Of a DNA stretch of 64,000 nucleotides, positions 18,549-27,655 are shown one piece after another. Origin of the DNA: BOG-908 sp964247675. GTDB lineage: Bacteria; Pseudomonadota; Alphaproteobacteria; Acetobacterales; Acetobacteraceae. Below the pieces are notes generated by a model, which saw only the letters and a program-made list of their open reading frames with translations, had not been told where the DNA came from and ran no database searches. How positions within the stretch are numbered: position 1 is the first letter of the stretch; every line of letters begins with the position of its first letter. The position numbers and the translations under genes are program-made. The stretch spans positions 51,799 through 115,798 of the forward strand of contig CAXTVW010000001.1 in the NCBI GenBank assembly GCA_964247675.1. Reading direction: 5' to 3'.

Positions 18549-19642
18549 TCGCGCCGCCGCCACTTGGCCTGATCGCCGAGCTGACCCATCGCTGCCCGCT
18601 GCAATGCCCGTATTGCTCCAACCCGCTGGACCTGGAGCGCGCGGCAACCGAACTCGACACGGCCACCTGGCTGCGCGTGCTGGACCAGGCGGCCGAGATC
18701 GGCGTTCTGCAGGTCCATCTCACCGGCGGTGAGCCGCTGGCCCGGCGCGACTGCGCCGCGTTGGTGGCCCATGCTTCCGCCCGCGGCCTCTACACCAACC
18801 TGATCACCTCGGGCGTCACCCTGGATGACCGCGCGATGGCGGCACTGATGGCCGCCGGCATCGATCACATCCAGCTCAGCTTCCAGGACGTGGACCCTTC
18901 CGAGAACGACCGCTTCGGCGCCTCGCCGAACGCCTTTGCCAAGAAGCAGGCCGCCGCCGCACGCATACGCCAGGCCGGCCTGCCGCTCACGCTGAACTTC
19001 GTCATCCACCGCGCCAATGCCGGCCGCGTGCCGCAGATGATCGCCATGGCGGAAGCCCTGGGTGCGGACCGCACGGAGATCGCCCACGTGCAGTATTATG
19101 GCTGGGGCTTGGTCAACCGCGCCGCCCTGCTGCCCACGCTGGACCAGCTCCATGCCGCAACCGAGGCCGTGGAAGCCGCCCGCGCCCGCCTGTCCGGCCG
19201 CATGGTGATCGATTACGTGGTGCCCGACTATCACGCCGCCCGGCCGAAAGCCTGCATGGGCGGCTGGGCGCAGCGCTTCATAAACATCTCACCCGCCGGC
19301 CGCGCCATGCCGTGCCACGCTGCCGAAACGCTGCCCGGCTTCACCTTCCCCTCGGTGCGTGACGTCTCGCTCCACGACATCTGGCACAGCTCGGATGCCT
19401 TCCTGCGCTTCCGCGGCACCGCCTGGATGAAGGAGCCCTGCCGCAGCTGCGACCGCCGCGAGATCGATTGGGGCGGCTGCCGCTGCCAGGCGTTCGCGCT
19501 GCTCGGGGACATGCACGCAACCGATCCGGCCTGCGAGCTCTCGCCGGACCATGCGGTGATGCAGGCAGCGGTGACGGAGAGCGAGCAGCAGTCTGGGGGC
19601 TATGTTTATCGCAAGCCCCGGAAAGAGGTGGTGCTCTCTTAG
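18545..19642 (+). CDS. pqqE: Radical-SAM PqqA peptide cyclase PqqE
   Basis: A 365-residue radical-SAM enzyme. The [4Fe-4S] cluster cysteines are C17, C21 and C24 in HRCPLQCPYC, and the SAM-binding LTGGEP follows. The C-terminal SPASM region has several cysteines (KACMGGW, MPCHAAE, CRSCDRRE, WGGCRCQAF). It makes the carbon-carbon bond between Glu16 and Tyr20 of PqqA. The ATG overlaps the pqqD stop. A palindromic intergenic repeat starts two bases after its stop codon and probably ends the pqq transcript. Confidence 0.96.
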   Translation: MIAPPPLGLIAELTHRCPLQCPYCSNPLDLERAATELDTATWLRVLDQAAEIGVLQVHLTGGEPLARRDCAALVAHASARGLYTNLITSGVTLDDRAMAALMAAGIDHIQLSFQDVDPSENDRFGASPNAFAKKQAAAARIRQAGLPLTLNFVIHRANAGRVPQMIAMAEALGADRTEIAHVQYYGWGLVNRAALLPTLDQLHAATEAVEAARARLSGRMVIDYVVPDYHAARPKACMGGWAQRFINISPAGRAMPCHAAETLPGFTFPSVRDVSLHDIWHSSDAFLRFRGTAWMKEPCRSCDRREIDWGGCRCQAFALLGDMHATDPACELSPDHAVMQAAVTESEQQSGGYVYRKPRKEVVLS

Positions 19643-19643
19643 G

Positions 19644-19777
19644 GCAAGTAAGCAAGTCCTTCTTTTTTGAAAAAAAGAAGCAAAAAACTTTTAATTCCCC
19701 GACGCTGCTGGGCTTCGGTGTTTCCTGACGCGCCTGTCTGGTGCCGCACGTGGCAACAAAGTTCTACTTACTTCCCG
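19644..19777. repeat. Nested palindromic intergenic repeat, copy 3 (right arm decayed)
   Basis: The left arm (GCAAGTAAGCAAGTCCTTC, T6-GA-A7, CAAAAAACTTTT) is intact right after the pqqE stop; the inner part has the TTTCCTGACGCGCCTGTC stretch seen in other copies; the right arm survives only as CAAAGTTCTACTTACTTCCC. It lies in a convergent gap before the thiolase stop. Confidence 0.8.
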
Positions 19778-19935
19778 AATGCGTTTGCCGCGTCCGGACG
19801 GCATTTGATGAGCGTCATGGACGCGAAGAGCACGAGAAGCACGTTCGATGTTTTGCTCCTCGTGTCGTATGACTCGTTTCGGCTTGGCCAGCGACTGAAG
19901 CTATGCACGCCTGTTCGACACAGAAACTGGCAGTC
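19768..19935 (-). pseudogene. Possible remnant of an IS transposase C-terminus
   Basis: A minus-strand frame ending near 19768 reads SRNESYDTRSKTSNVLLVLF and then ASMTLIKC. The spacing of Y-D, K, N and the closing hydrophobic residues resembles the last helix of IS5-type transposases (RYDKxARNFLA.. type). No start, DDE motif or terminal repeats are present, so at most a decayed 3' fragment remains. Resemblance is short and could be chance. The rest of the 19778-19963 gap holds nothing else I can support. Confidence 0.35.
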
Positions 19936-19963
19936 ACATTTTTCAAGAATGGACCGCGTCTTC

Positions 19964-21163
<1,200 letters not shown>

Positions 21164-21173
21164 GGCGGCTGCC

Positions 21174-21830
21174 TCAGCGCGGCATCGAGCGGGCGAGCTG
21201 CTTGGAGAACGGCTTGCGGCCGCGCTTTTTCTGCCCGGGCAGTTCGACCGCTGTTTCCGCCACCTCGGCCTCAGCCTCGCCGTCGGCGGCTTTGCCGGGG
21301 AATTTGGCGAATACGGACGCGGCCGTGTGCTCCGTCCGCCGGCGCGTCTCGCGCGGCTCCGGCGCGGGGGCGGGCGCAGGTGCGGGCTCGGATGCCTCGA
21401 TCACTTCATCCTCCTCGGCGGCGTCCTGTTGCTTGCGGCCCAGGCCAAGCTGCTTAGCCAGGCGGGAGCGGTGCTGCGCGTAGTTGGGCGCCACCATCGG
21501 ATAGTCGGGCGCCAGGCCCCATTTCTCGCGATACTGCTCCGGCGACAGGCCGAAGGTGGAGCGCAGATGGCGCTTGAGGGTCTTCAATTTGCGCCCGTCC
21601 TCGAGGCAGATGATGTAGTCGGGGAAGATTGAGCGCTTCGCCGCCACGAAAGGCTGCTGTTTTTCCGCGGTGACCGGTGCCGGCTCCTGGCCCACGCTGC
21701 GCAGCGCCGCGTGGACCTGCTCGATCAGCGCCGGCAGGGCTGCGGGTGCGATCTGGTTCTTGCCGACATGGGCGGAGACGATCTGCACAGTCAGTTCGAG
21801 CAGCGTCTTTTTCTGGTCTTCGGAGGGCAT
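21174..21830 (-). CDS. MucR/Ros-family zinc-finger transcriptional regulator
   Basis: A 218-residue protein. Residues 1-45 form the helical N-terminus of MucR (LLELTVQIVSAHVGKNQI). The Ros/MucR finger lies at about 70-115 (IICLEDGRKLKTLKRHL, then GLSPEQYREKWGL, with Cys75, Asp78 and His88 as visible ligands), followed by APNYAQHRSRLAKQLGLGRK. The C-terminal 90 residues are Ala/Pro/Glu-rich and basic, longer than in most homologs (about 140-150 residues). MucR proteins are alphaproteobacterial, H-NS-like repressors of A/T-rich genes and regulators of exopolysaccharide and virulence genes. It may act on the polysaccharide genes in this window, which is inference. Confidence 0.93.
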   Translation of the reverse strand: MPSEDQKKTLLELTVQIVSAHVGKNQIAPAALPALIEQVHAALRSVGQEPAPVTAEKQQPFVAAKRSIFPDYIICLEDGRKLKTLKRHLRSTFGLSPEQYREKWGLAPDYPMVAPNYAQHRSRLAKQLGLGRKQQDAAEEDEVIEASEPAPAPAPAPEPRETRRRTEHTAASVFAKFPGKAADGEAEAEVAETAVELPGQKKRGRKPFSKQLARSMPR

Positions 21831-22024
21831 CTGTCTTTTCTCTAGTCTTGTCTAAACACTATAGTGCCGATTCTCGCTTTGCCACAACACCGGCAGGATT
21901 TGCATTTGGAGAACACGGTAAATATCCATCAGAGCCGTAATAAGAAGTAAGCTTTCCTGCGTGCTGCAACAGGCAAGTCTTGCCAGCGCGATTTCGCCTC
22001 GCTACACACGCCGCTCGAACGGCC

Positions 22025-22099
22025 GGGCGCGTAGCTCAGCGGTAGAGCATCGCCTTCACACGGCGGGGGTCACAGGTTCAATCCCTGTCGCGCCCACCA
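22025..22099 (+). tRNA. tRNA-Val (CAC), integration target
   Basis: Acceptor stem GGGCGCG pairs with CGCGCCC; the D-arm is GTAGCTCAGCGGTAGAGC; the anticodon arm is TCGCC-TTCACAC-GGCGG with anticodon CAC; the T-arm has CAGGTTCAATCCCTG; CCA is encoded. Its last 50 bases (from the anticodon arm to CCA) are duplicated exactly at 37857-37906, so the element to the right integrated here and restored a complete tRNA. Confidence 0.96.
22050..22099 (+). repeat. attL: 50-bp direct repeat in tRNA-Val 3' half
   Basis: Begins TCGCCTTCACACGG and ends GTCGCGCCCACCA; identical over 50 bases to 37857-37906. It is the left attachment site, within the functional tRNA gene. Confidence 0.94.
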
Positions 22100-22143
22100 G
22101 TCTAATCAAAGGGTTAGCCTGGTTCTTCCGGTCTTCGAAAATC

Positions 22144-22169
22144 TCCTAGGTAGCAGTTAGGTAGCAGGC
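22144..22169 (+). promoter_or_regulatory. Candidate integrase arm-type site, left end
   Basis: TCCTAGGTAGCAGTTAGGTA and then GCAGGC closely matches 37720-37745 at the right end (TCCTAGGTAGCACGTAGGTA and then ACACGC), differing at a few positions. It lies 45 bp inside attL. Matching sites near both ends are typical of tyrosine-recombinase arm-binding or excisionase sites. Confidence 0.55.
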
Positions 22170-22188
22170 GCCGGCAGGAGCCTTCACG

Positions 22189-22680
22189 TTATTGCGTCTT
22201 AGATGGCGCGTCATGCACCATCGAGTCGGTCCACCCTTGGTGCGTGGCCGAGTCGGGTAAGCGAACCTTCGTGCTGGCCATTCCGTGCCGCTCAACCACA
22301 CCCACAGCGGTCATGCCCGATAGGATGCGGCACCCGCTCGGTTCAGGGGCGGAGCCGCCGGACATGCGGGCGGTGATGGCCGCCTGGTGTTGCTTCAGCT
22401 CGCCTTCCGTGTCGCAGAGAAGTGCGCCCTGTTCGAGGCGCTGCACGGGTTCAGGAGCGACCTTCAGCGGCGCCGGCTTATCGATAGCTGCAGGTTGGGC
22501 GCTGTCGTCCCGGCGATGTCGTCCCTGATGCCCGCCAGCGCCCGCCGCTTCCACTGCTTCCGGGCTGTCCTGCAAGGCGGTGCCGGCGGCTCCAAGATCG
22601 TCGGACGGTTGGGCGAAGGCGTCCGTGAGCATGAGGCAGAAGAACGTGGCCAAGACAAAGCGGGCGGGCGTGATCCTCAT
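22189..22680 (-). CDS. Exported hypothetical protein
   Basis: A 163-residue protein with a clear signal peptide (MRITPARFVLATFFCLMLTD, then AFAQ). The mature part has a low-complexity Ala/Gly/His/Arg section and a better-ordered C-terminal half (LLCDTEGELKQHQAAITARM, SGCRILSGMTAVGVVERHGM) with two cysteines that could pair. I do not recognise the family. It is the first gene inside the left end of the element and could be cargo. Coding reality is supported by the signal peptide and by CDS-like composition. Confidence 0.55.
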   Translation of the reverse strand: MRITPARFVLATFFCLMLTDAFAQPSDDLGAAGTALQDSPEAVEAAGAGGHQGRHRRDDSAQPAAIDKPAPLKVAPEPVQRLEQGALLCDTEGELKQHQAAITARMSGGSAPEPSGCRILSGMTAVGVVERHGMASTKVRLPDSATHQGWTDSMVHDAPSKTQ

Positions 22681-22757
22681 CTTCTAAGCCTATGGCGCTT
22701 GCTCCCCGGCGGCCACGGCAAACAAGCCGGCGTAAAACTTTGTTGCAGGCGGGCTGG

Positions 22758-23138
22758 TCAGTGTGGTGCGCCAGCTTCGACCATGAACGCCCGAAGCTGC
22801 CCGGGCAGCGCCCGGAAGCTGTAAGGCTTCGAGAGGAAGAGGCTACCGGGTGGCAGTTCGCTACGCGACGGGATGAAGTTGCCGGACGCCACGACGATCG
22901 CAATGTCCGGCTGTGAGACCGATACGCGCCTGGCCAGCTCTAGGCCGTCCATGCTGCCTGGCATTGTGACGTCGGTGAACAGGAGGTCTACGGCCGGCGC
23001 GCGCTGCTCCAGGGTCTCTAGGGCGAGATCGGCACGCTCCGCCTCCATGACGTCGAAACCGGCATTGGCGAGCACCTCACAGAGCGTCTCGCGTATGAGC
23101 CACTCGTCTTCAACGACCAACACAACTTTTGCTTGCAT
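22758..23138 (-). CDS. CheY-like response regulator receiver protein
   Basis: A single-domain receiver of 126 residues: acidic pair in VLVVEDEWLIRE, phosphoacceptor Asp in LLFTDVTMPGSMDGLEL, conserved Ser/Thr position in IVVASGNF, and the invariant Lys in FLSKPYS. It has no output domain, so it acts by protein contact or as a phosphate sink. A HWE-family histidine kinase gene lies 0.7 kb away on the other strand inside the same element and is the obvious partner, although genomes of this type carry many such pairs. Confidence 0.9.
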   Translation of the reverse strand: MQAKVVLVVEDEWLIRETLCEVLANAGFDVMEAERADLALETLEQRAPAVDLLFTDVTMPGSMDGLELARRVSVSQPDIAIVVASGNFIPSRSELPPGSLFLSKPYSFRALPGQLRAFMVEAGAPH

Positions 23139-23230
23139 ACGTGAGCATTATGTCAGCCGATGCGCGTTATCCACAGGAATCAGCGGCAAGCCGCTTGTTC
23201 GTTGTTTGTTCTCGGCGCTAACCTGCGCCC

Positions 23231-23428
23231 ATGCCGCTCCTCCCGCCCCTACCCGAACCGGTCACCTTCGAAGAGGTGGCCGCTATCCTCGATGAAGCGG
23301 TGCTGCAGGCGCGCGGCGGGCCGCCCTACGTGAGCGGCGCGGCCGGGTGGCACCTGGCCAACGCCCTAGGCCTCGCCGGCTTCCACGTGGTGCGGGCGCC
23401 GGCCGACGCGCAACAGCTTACCCTCTGA
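23231..23428 (+). CDS. Small hypothetical protein
   Basis: A 65-residue protein, MPLLPPLPEPVTFEEVAAIL followed by a region with YVSGAAGWHLANALGLAGFHVVRAPA. The amphipathic helix pattern and compositional bias look like a true small protein, not an antisense shadow. It starts 92 bp after, and divergent from, the receiver gene. I know no family and no function. Confidence 0.5.
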   Translation: MPLLPPLPEPVTFEEVAAILDEAVLQARGGPPYVSGAAGWHLANALGLAGFHVVRAPADAQQLTL

Positions 23429-23442
23429 CAGCGGGCGGAAAA

Positions 23443-23715
23443 TCAGCAATTAGGCACGAAGGCTCGTATGATTGGGCAATAGCAGACAGACCGCGCCGCC
23501 TCACGATTGAAGGGCCGATGACTCCTAAACCAGCAATTCGCAAGTCGAGGCGAGACCTGAGCCCGCTTTAGGGCGGACTCAGCCACAGCCGCACGGGATG
23601 CCGCGTTGACAGCCCGCGCCTCTAACCGAAGCTCGGTTGATTGAGCCCGCGCTTCGGCACTCCGCAAAACCGCTTGGCGAGTGTCCTGGATCACGTTGAA
23701 AGTCTCTCGATCCAT
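23443..23715 (-). CDS. Small hypothetical protein, helical (weak)
   Basis: A possible 90-residue protein starting at an internal ATG (MDRETFNVIQDTRQAVLRSA), followed by an Ala/Arg/Glu-rich helix that could form a coiled coil (EARAQSTELRLEARAVNAAS). The Cys-rich C-terminus looks less natural. It lies between two better-supported genes. No family recognised. Confidence 0.3.
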   Translation of the reverse strand: MDRETFNVIQDTRQAVLRSAEARAQSTELRLEARAVNAASRAAVAESALKRAQVSPRLANCWFRSHRPFNREAARSVCYCPIIRAFVPNC

Positions 23716-23833
23716 CGACCAGACCTGTGCTATTGGCCATGCGTAAGCTCTGCGATCCACGCAGGTTCTTTTCGGAACGCGATGGTGAGGCTTGCTGGCC
23801 GGACCGGATCGGCCAACCAAGGAAACCAATATC

Positions 23834-24838
23834 ATGTCCTGGGAAGGATCAAGCGCCCTGGTTTGGGACGCGGAACGTCTGCGCATCGCCACGGACGCGG
23901 CGGGCGTGGCGCTATGGTCCTGGAACGTCGATAGCGACCTGATCGCGATGGACGATCACGCCCACGGGCTTTGGGGCGTGCCGAGAGCGGAACCACTAAA
24001 TTTCGAAGCCCTTTCCGCGCGTATCCACCCCGAAGATCTTGCAAGGGTGCGGGAAGCTTTCGAGGCGACTCGCGCTGTCTTAGGCGCCTACGACATAGAC
24101 TTCCGTATTGTCCGCGACGGTGAGACCCGTTGGATATCCGCCCGTGGGCAGGGAAACGACGTAGGGATCATCGGCCGGCTTCTATTCGGTATTTTCCTCG
24201 ACGTGACCGACCGTAAGCAGATTGAGGAAACACGCGAGATCCTAGCTGGCGAGATGAGCCATCGGGTGAAGAACCTGCTTGCCATCGCATCGGCCCTGAC
24301 GGCCATCGCCGCCCGCTCGGCCACCTCGACGGCGAGTATGGCACGCGACCTCATTCAACGATTGGGCGCCCTCGGGCAAGCGCACGATCTCGTTCGCCCT
24401 GTGCCAGGGCAAGCGAGTGATCCCGGCGCGCGGTTGGAAGACCTACTCACAATCCTTCTCGCGCCCTATGCCGAGCGTAGCCTAGCCGGCAACCGCATTC
24501 AGGTTTGCTTGCCTGAGTTACGAGTGGGTGAAGCCGCTGCAACAACCCTGGCCCTAGTCGTCCATGAGTTGGCGACCAACTGTATAAAATACGGAGCGCT
24601 CTCTCAGCCAGACGGCACCCTTCGGGTAACCGGCCATTCGGAAGGTGGCGAGGTGATTGTGGTCTGGACGGAGCGGGGCGGGCCGCAAATCGTCGCCCCG
24701 AAAGGTCCGGATGGTTTTGGAACCAAGCTGGTGGCGCGCAGCGTATCCGGGCAACTTGGCGGTCCTATAACATACGACTGGCAAGCCGAAGGTCTCGTCG
24801 TCACGCTGCAAATGAGCGGCGAGCTGCTTGCCAAATAA
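23834..24838 (+). CDS. HWE/HisKA_2-family sensor histidine kinase with PAS domain
   Basis: A 334-residue soluble kinase. Residues ~15-130 form a PAS domain (AAGVALWSWNVDSDLIAMDD, HPEDLARVREAF, YDIDFRIVRDGETRWISARG). The phosphoacceptor His lies in EMSHRVKNLLAIASALTAIA, the HWE/HisKA_2 H-box. The ATPase part has HELATNCIKYGALS (N-box) and VVWTERGGP with the W-x-E typical of HWE kinases, then GFGTKLV. ATG at 23834 is preferred over 23792 since AAGGAAACC precedes it. HWE kinases are common in alphaproteobacteria in light, general-stress and chemosensory systems. It probably phosphorylates the nearby CheY-like protein. Confidence 0.9.
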   Translation: MSWEGSSALVWDAERLRIATDAAGVALWSWNVDSDLIAMDDHAHGLWGVPRAEPLNFEALSARIHPEDLARVREAFEATRAVLGAYDIDFRIVRDGETRWISARGQGNDVGIIGRLLFGIFLDVTDRKQIEETREILAGEMSHRVKNLLAIASALTAIAARSATSTASMARDLIQRLGALGQAHDLVRPVPGQASDPGARLEDLLTILLAPYAERSLAGNRIQVCLPELRVGEAAATTLALVVHELATNCIKYGALSQPDGTLRVTGHSEGGEVIVVWTERGGPQIVAPKGPDGFGTKLVARSVSGQLGGPITYDWQAEGLVVTLQMSGELLAK

Positions 24839-25142
24839 GTCAGCCCATTCGAGGTGGCGGCGCAACGGGTCGGCATTGCGAGCGTCCCGGCGGTGGGCGT
24901 AAACCCAGCCTAGCTCCCGGCGGCATACTGTTGCGTTGGGCAGTCACCGCCGGGGCCGGCCCCATCTCCCGATGAGATGCGCCGGCCTGTATCGACTCAG
25001 ACAGGCGCAACGGCAGGTTGCGTGGGGGCGGCGGGGCTGGGCAAAACGCAAAAGCGTGATTGCTTCGAGGTTGGCCATCACCCCGGTCACATTGCGGTTC
25101 GCCCCGTCACGGCTAGAGTCGGGGCGAATCGGGGAGAACACC

Positions 25143-25469
25143 ATGCGCCTGTCCTTCATCGCCTACGCCGCGTCTGCCTGGATCGTCGGGTGCGTTGCGG
25201 CGCACGCACAAGCGCCAGTGACGGCCACCTGCAACGATGGGTCCGCCTATAGCGGAAAGGCCCGGAGCGGCGCCTGCAGCCACCACGGCGGCGTCAAGGC
25301 GTTCGACACGGCGGCGCCGGCCGGCCAGGTGTGGGTGAACACGAAGTCCAAAGTCTACCACTGCCCGGGAGACGCGAACTACGGGAAGACGAAGACCGGC
25401 GCGTATATGACAGAGGCGGCGGCGAAGGCTGAAGGCGATCGGCCGAGTGCCGGGAAGACTTGCTCGTAG
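25143..25469 (+). CDS. Exported DUF3761-like small protein
   Basis: A 108-residue protein with signal peptide (MRLSFIAYAASAWIVGCVAA, then HAQ). The mature part reads CNDGSAYSGKARSGACSHHG, then GGVKAF, and later VWVNTKSKVYHCPGDANYGKT and GAYMTEAAAKAEG. CNDGtxSxSx..GaCSxHGGV and the VYHCPGxxxYGkTKxGxYM pattern are those of DUF3761 proteins, small Cys/His proteins of unknown role exported by many proteobacteria. GAGAACACC precedes the ATG. It lies just before the Thoeris genes but differs from them in composition, so it is probably separate. Confidence 0.8.
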   Translation: MRLSFIAYAASAWIVGCVAAHAQAPVTATCNDGSAYSGKARSGACSHHGGVKAFDTAAPAGQVWVNTKSKVYHCPGDANYGKTKTGAYMTEAAAKAEGDRPSAGKTCS

Positions 25470-25563
25470 CGGAAGGAAGTGCGAGCGAGTTGGGCCGGCG
25501 CCTTTGCTCCAAATCGCCAATGGGCAGCCGGCAAGCGCTATCAAAAAAAAAGGACTTAACTAA

Positions 25564-26061
25564 ATGGCCCGGAATGTTTTCTTTAGCTTTCATTTTGATA
25601 ACGATGCTTGGCGCGCTTCCCAAGTTCGCAACAGCGGAGTCATCGAAGGAAATCATCCCGTCAAAGATAATGAGTGGGAAACCATCAAGAAAGGAGGTGA
25701 CTCGGCAATCGTAAAGTGGATCGACGAGCAGATGAGCGGACGTAGTTGCGCCGTTGTTCTTGTGGGCAACAAAACTTCTACACGGCCATGGGTTCTTTAT
25801 GAAATTGGGAGAGCTTGGAAACTTTCGAAAGGTGTTGTGGGAGTCTGTATACACGGCTTAAAAAACAGTGAGGGTGACCAAACAACGGCGGGTTTCAACC
25901 CTTTCTCCTACGTTAAACACGATGAGTCTGGAAAGATGCTTTCTGAAATTGTCACTCTGTACAATCCGCCGTATTCCGGCAGCAAATATGTCTATGACGA
26001 TATCAAAGAGAGACTGTCCGGCCTTGTGGAAGAAGCCATAACTATTCGGAAAAATAATTAG
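25564..26061 (+). CDS. thsB: Thoeris defence protein ThsB (TIR domain)
   Basis: A 165-residue TIR-like protein of the DUF1863/MTH538 type: opening RNVFFSFHFDNDAWRASQVR (first strand and BB-loop region), then AVVLVGNKTSTRPWVLYEIG and RAWKLSKGVVGVCIHGL. Glu80 in VLYEIGRAW matches the catalytic glutamate of ThsB. In Thoeris, ThsB senses phage infection and uses NAD+ to make a cyclic-ADP-ribose isomer that activates ThsA. An A-rich AAAAGGA site precedes the ATG. thsA follows after 2 bp. The two genes are much richer in A/T than the flanks, indicating a distinct origin even within the element. Confidence 0.9.
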   Translation: MARNVFFSFHFDNDAWRASQVRNSGVIEGNHPVKDNEWETIKKGGDSAIVKWIDEQMSGRSCAVVLVGNKTSTRPWVLYEIGRAWKLSKGVVGVCIHGLKNSEGDQTTAGFNPFSYVKHDESGKMLSEIVTLYNPPYSGSKYVYDDIKERLSGLVEEAITIRKNN

Positions 26062-26063
26062 AT

Positions 26064-27512
26064 ATGAAGAAAGAGGACTTTATCGAAGCTTACGCCAAGT
26101 TTGTGCTCCAGGGTAATGCGGGCCTGTTCCTCGGTGCAGGTCTCTCGATGGGCGCCGGTTACCCGAGTTGGCGTAAACTGGTTGAGGATATGGCGAAAGA
26201 AATCAACCTCGACGTGGAAGTCGAAACAGACCTTGTTGGCTTAGTCCAGTTTGCCTTGAACAAAGCCGGTCGCACACGGACCCGACTAGTAAGGTTGATT
26301 ACAGACCATTTTGGGGAAGAGAAACCAATTCCGGCTATTTTCCGCACATTGGCGCGGCTCCCAATTGCCCGCATTTGGACAACAAACTACGATACATTAG
26401 CAGAACGAGCCTGGCGGGCTCAGAGAAAAAGATTAGACGTAAAAAGTTTCAACAAAGACGTAATGAGCGAGAATCCGTGGGCACACGCCACACTGTATAA
26501 AATGCACGGAACTGTTGATCATCCGAGCGAGGTAGTAATATCGAAGGGGGACTATGAGGAGTATCGAAGAAAGCGCGCGTCCTTTCTTCATCTCCTGACC
26601 GGACAAATAATCTCTCACCATATGTTATTCATTGGGTTGAGTTTCACAGATCCCAATCTCCAATATCTGTTTATGATGATCAGAGAGGCTTTCGAAGATA
26701 CTCCGCCTGAGCACTTTTCGATTGTGCGTAAACCAAAGAGGAACGAGCACAAGACTAAAAGGCTTTATGATTACGCGGTCAACAGACACAACTTGTGGGT
26801 CGATGACCTCAAAAATTACGGAATCCAGTGCGTTGAGGTCGATGAGTATGACGAAGTAGACAGCCTTGTAGAGGCCGTAGAGCGCAGAATTGCTATGGGA
26901 AGTATAATGGTTTCGGGGAGCTTTCCGGACACGTTACTTCCAGACGATCTCGAAAAACGACGCCGCATTGAAACGGTAGCTCACGGCGTGGGCAGGCTTA
27001 TAGCTGAACGTAATAGGCGTCTCGTATCGGGTTTTGGTTTAGTGGTTGGAAGCGCCGCCCTGTCCGGTGCTCTTGACCAGTTCAACAAGCAAGAGTTACC
27101 GAATTTTGAGAAGAGCCTCTTTCTACGGCCTTTTCCTCAAATTATCCCTGATGGTGTCGATAGGCAAACTTACTACAAGGCATACAGGGAGGACTTGTCG
27201 AAGCAAGCCGGTGCTTGTGTCTTCATCTCTGGAGAGAAGGATGAAAGCGGAAAGAGAATTACTGCCAACGGGGTAATCAGCGAATTCGAGATTTCGACAG
27301 GCGCAAGACGCTTTCCCATTCCGGTCGGCGCGACCGGAGGCGCCTCGCAAGCTATTTGGAAAATTGTCGAAGAGGACTACAAAAGGTATCTAGGGAAATT
27401 ACCAAAAAAGTTATTCAACGCACTCAACGAGACGAGCTACACTTCAAGCCAGCTGATTGCGTCTGTGGCCGCCGTCTTAGACTGGCTTCTCGAACATGAC
27501 GCTCATACATGA
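26064..27512 (+). CDS. thsA: Thoeris defence effector ThsA (SIR2 + SLOG/STALD)
   Basis: A 482-residue protein of the same length class and layout as Bacillus cereus ThsA. N-terminal SIR2-type NADase: FLGAGLSMGAGYPSWRKL (24-39), Asn108 in WTTNYDTLAERA, His148 in KMHGTVDHPSEVV and FIGLSFTDPNLQY; Asn108 and His148 match the catalytic pair. C-terminal SLOG sensor from about 281: MVSGSF, VSGFGLVVGSAALSG (321-335), LRPFPQ (354-359), ISGEKDESG and PVGATGG (420-426). The SLOG domain binds the signal made by ThsB and releases the NADase, which drains NAD+ and stops the infected cell. Adjacent to thsB, so this is a complete type I Thoeris operon. Confidence 0.93.
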   Translation: MKKEDFIEAYAKFVLQGNAGLFLGAGLSMGAGYPSWRKLVEDMAKEINLDVEVETDLVGLVQFALNKAGRTRTRLVRLITDHFGEEKPIPAIFRTLARLPIARIWTTNYDTLAERAWRAQRKRLDVKSFNKDVMSENPWAHATLYKMHGTVDHPSEVVISKGDYEEYRRKRASFLHLLTGQIISHHMLFIGLSFTDPNLQYLFMMIREAFEDTPPEHFSIVRKPKRNEHKTKRLYDYAVNRHNLWVDDLKNYGIQCVEVDEYDEVDSLVEAVERRIAMGSIMVSGSFPDTLLPDDLEKRRRIETVAHGVGRLIAERNRRLVSGFGLVVGSAALSGALDQFNKQELPNFEKSLFLRPFPQIIPDGVDRQTYYKAYREDLSKQAGACVFISGEKDESGKRITANGVISEFEISTGARRFPIPVGATGGASQAIWKIVEEDYKRYLGKLPKKLFNALNETSYTSSQLIASVAAVLDWLLEHDAHT

Positions 27513-27655
27513 GACGCTTCGGATGATGTTACACCTCGAACCCGGCACTCTATTTTAGCCTCAGTTACGGCGATCCGCACGGGCCGCGATGACTAAGCCT
27601 AAGAGGCCGTTGCAAGCGAATGAAGACTGCGGAAAAGTGTAATGATTCACGATAA

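Noticed and set aside
26064..27512. ThsA as a metabolic sirtuin deacetylase
   Set aside because: The SLOG domain at the C-terminus and the TIR gene directly upstream fit Thoeris and not a protein deacetylase.
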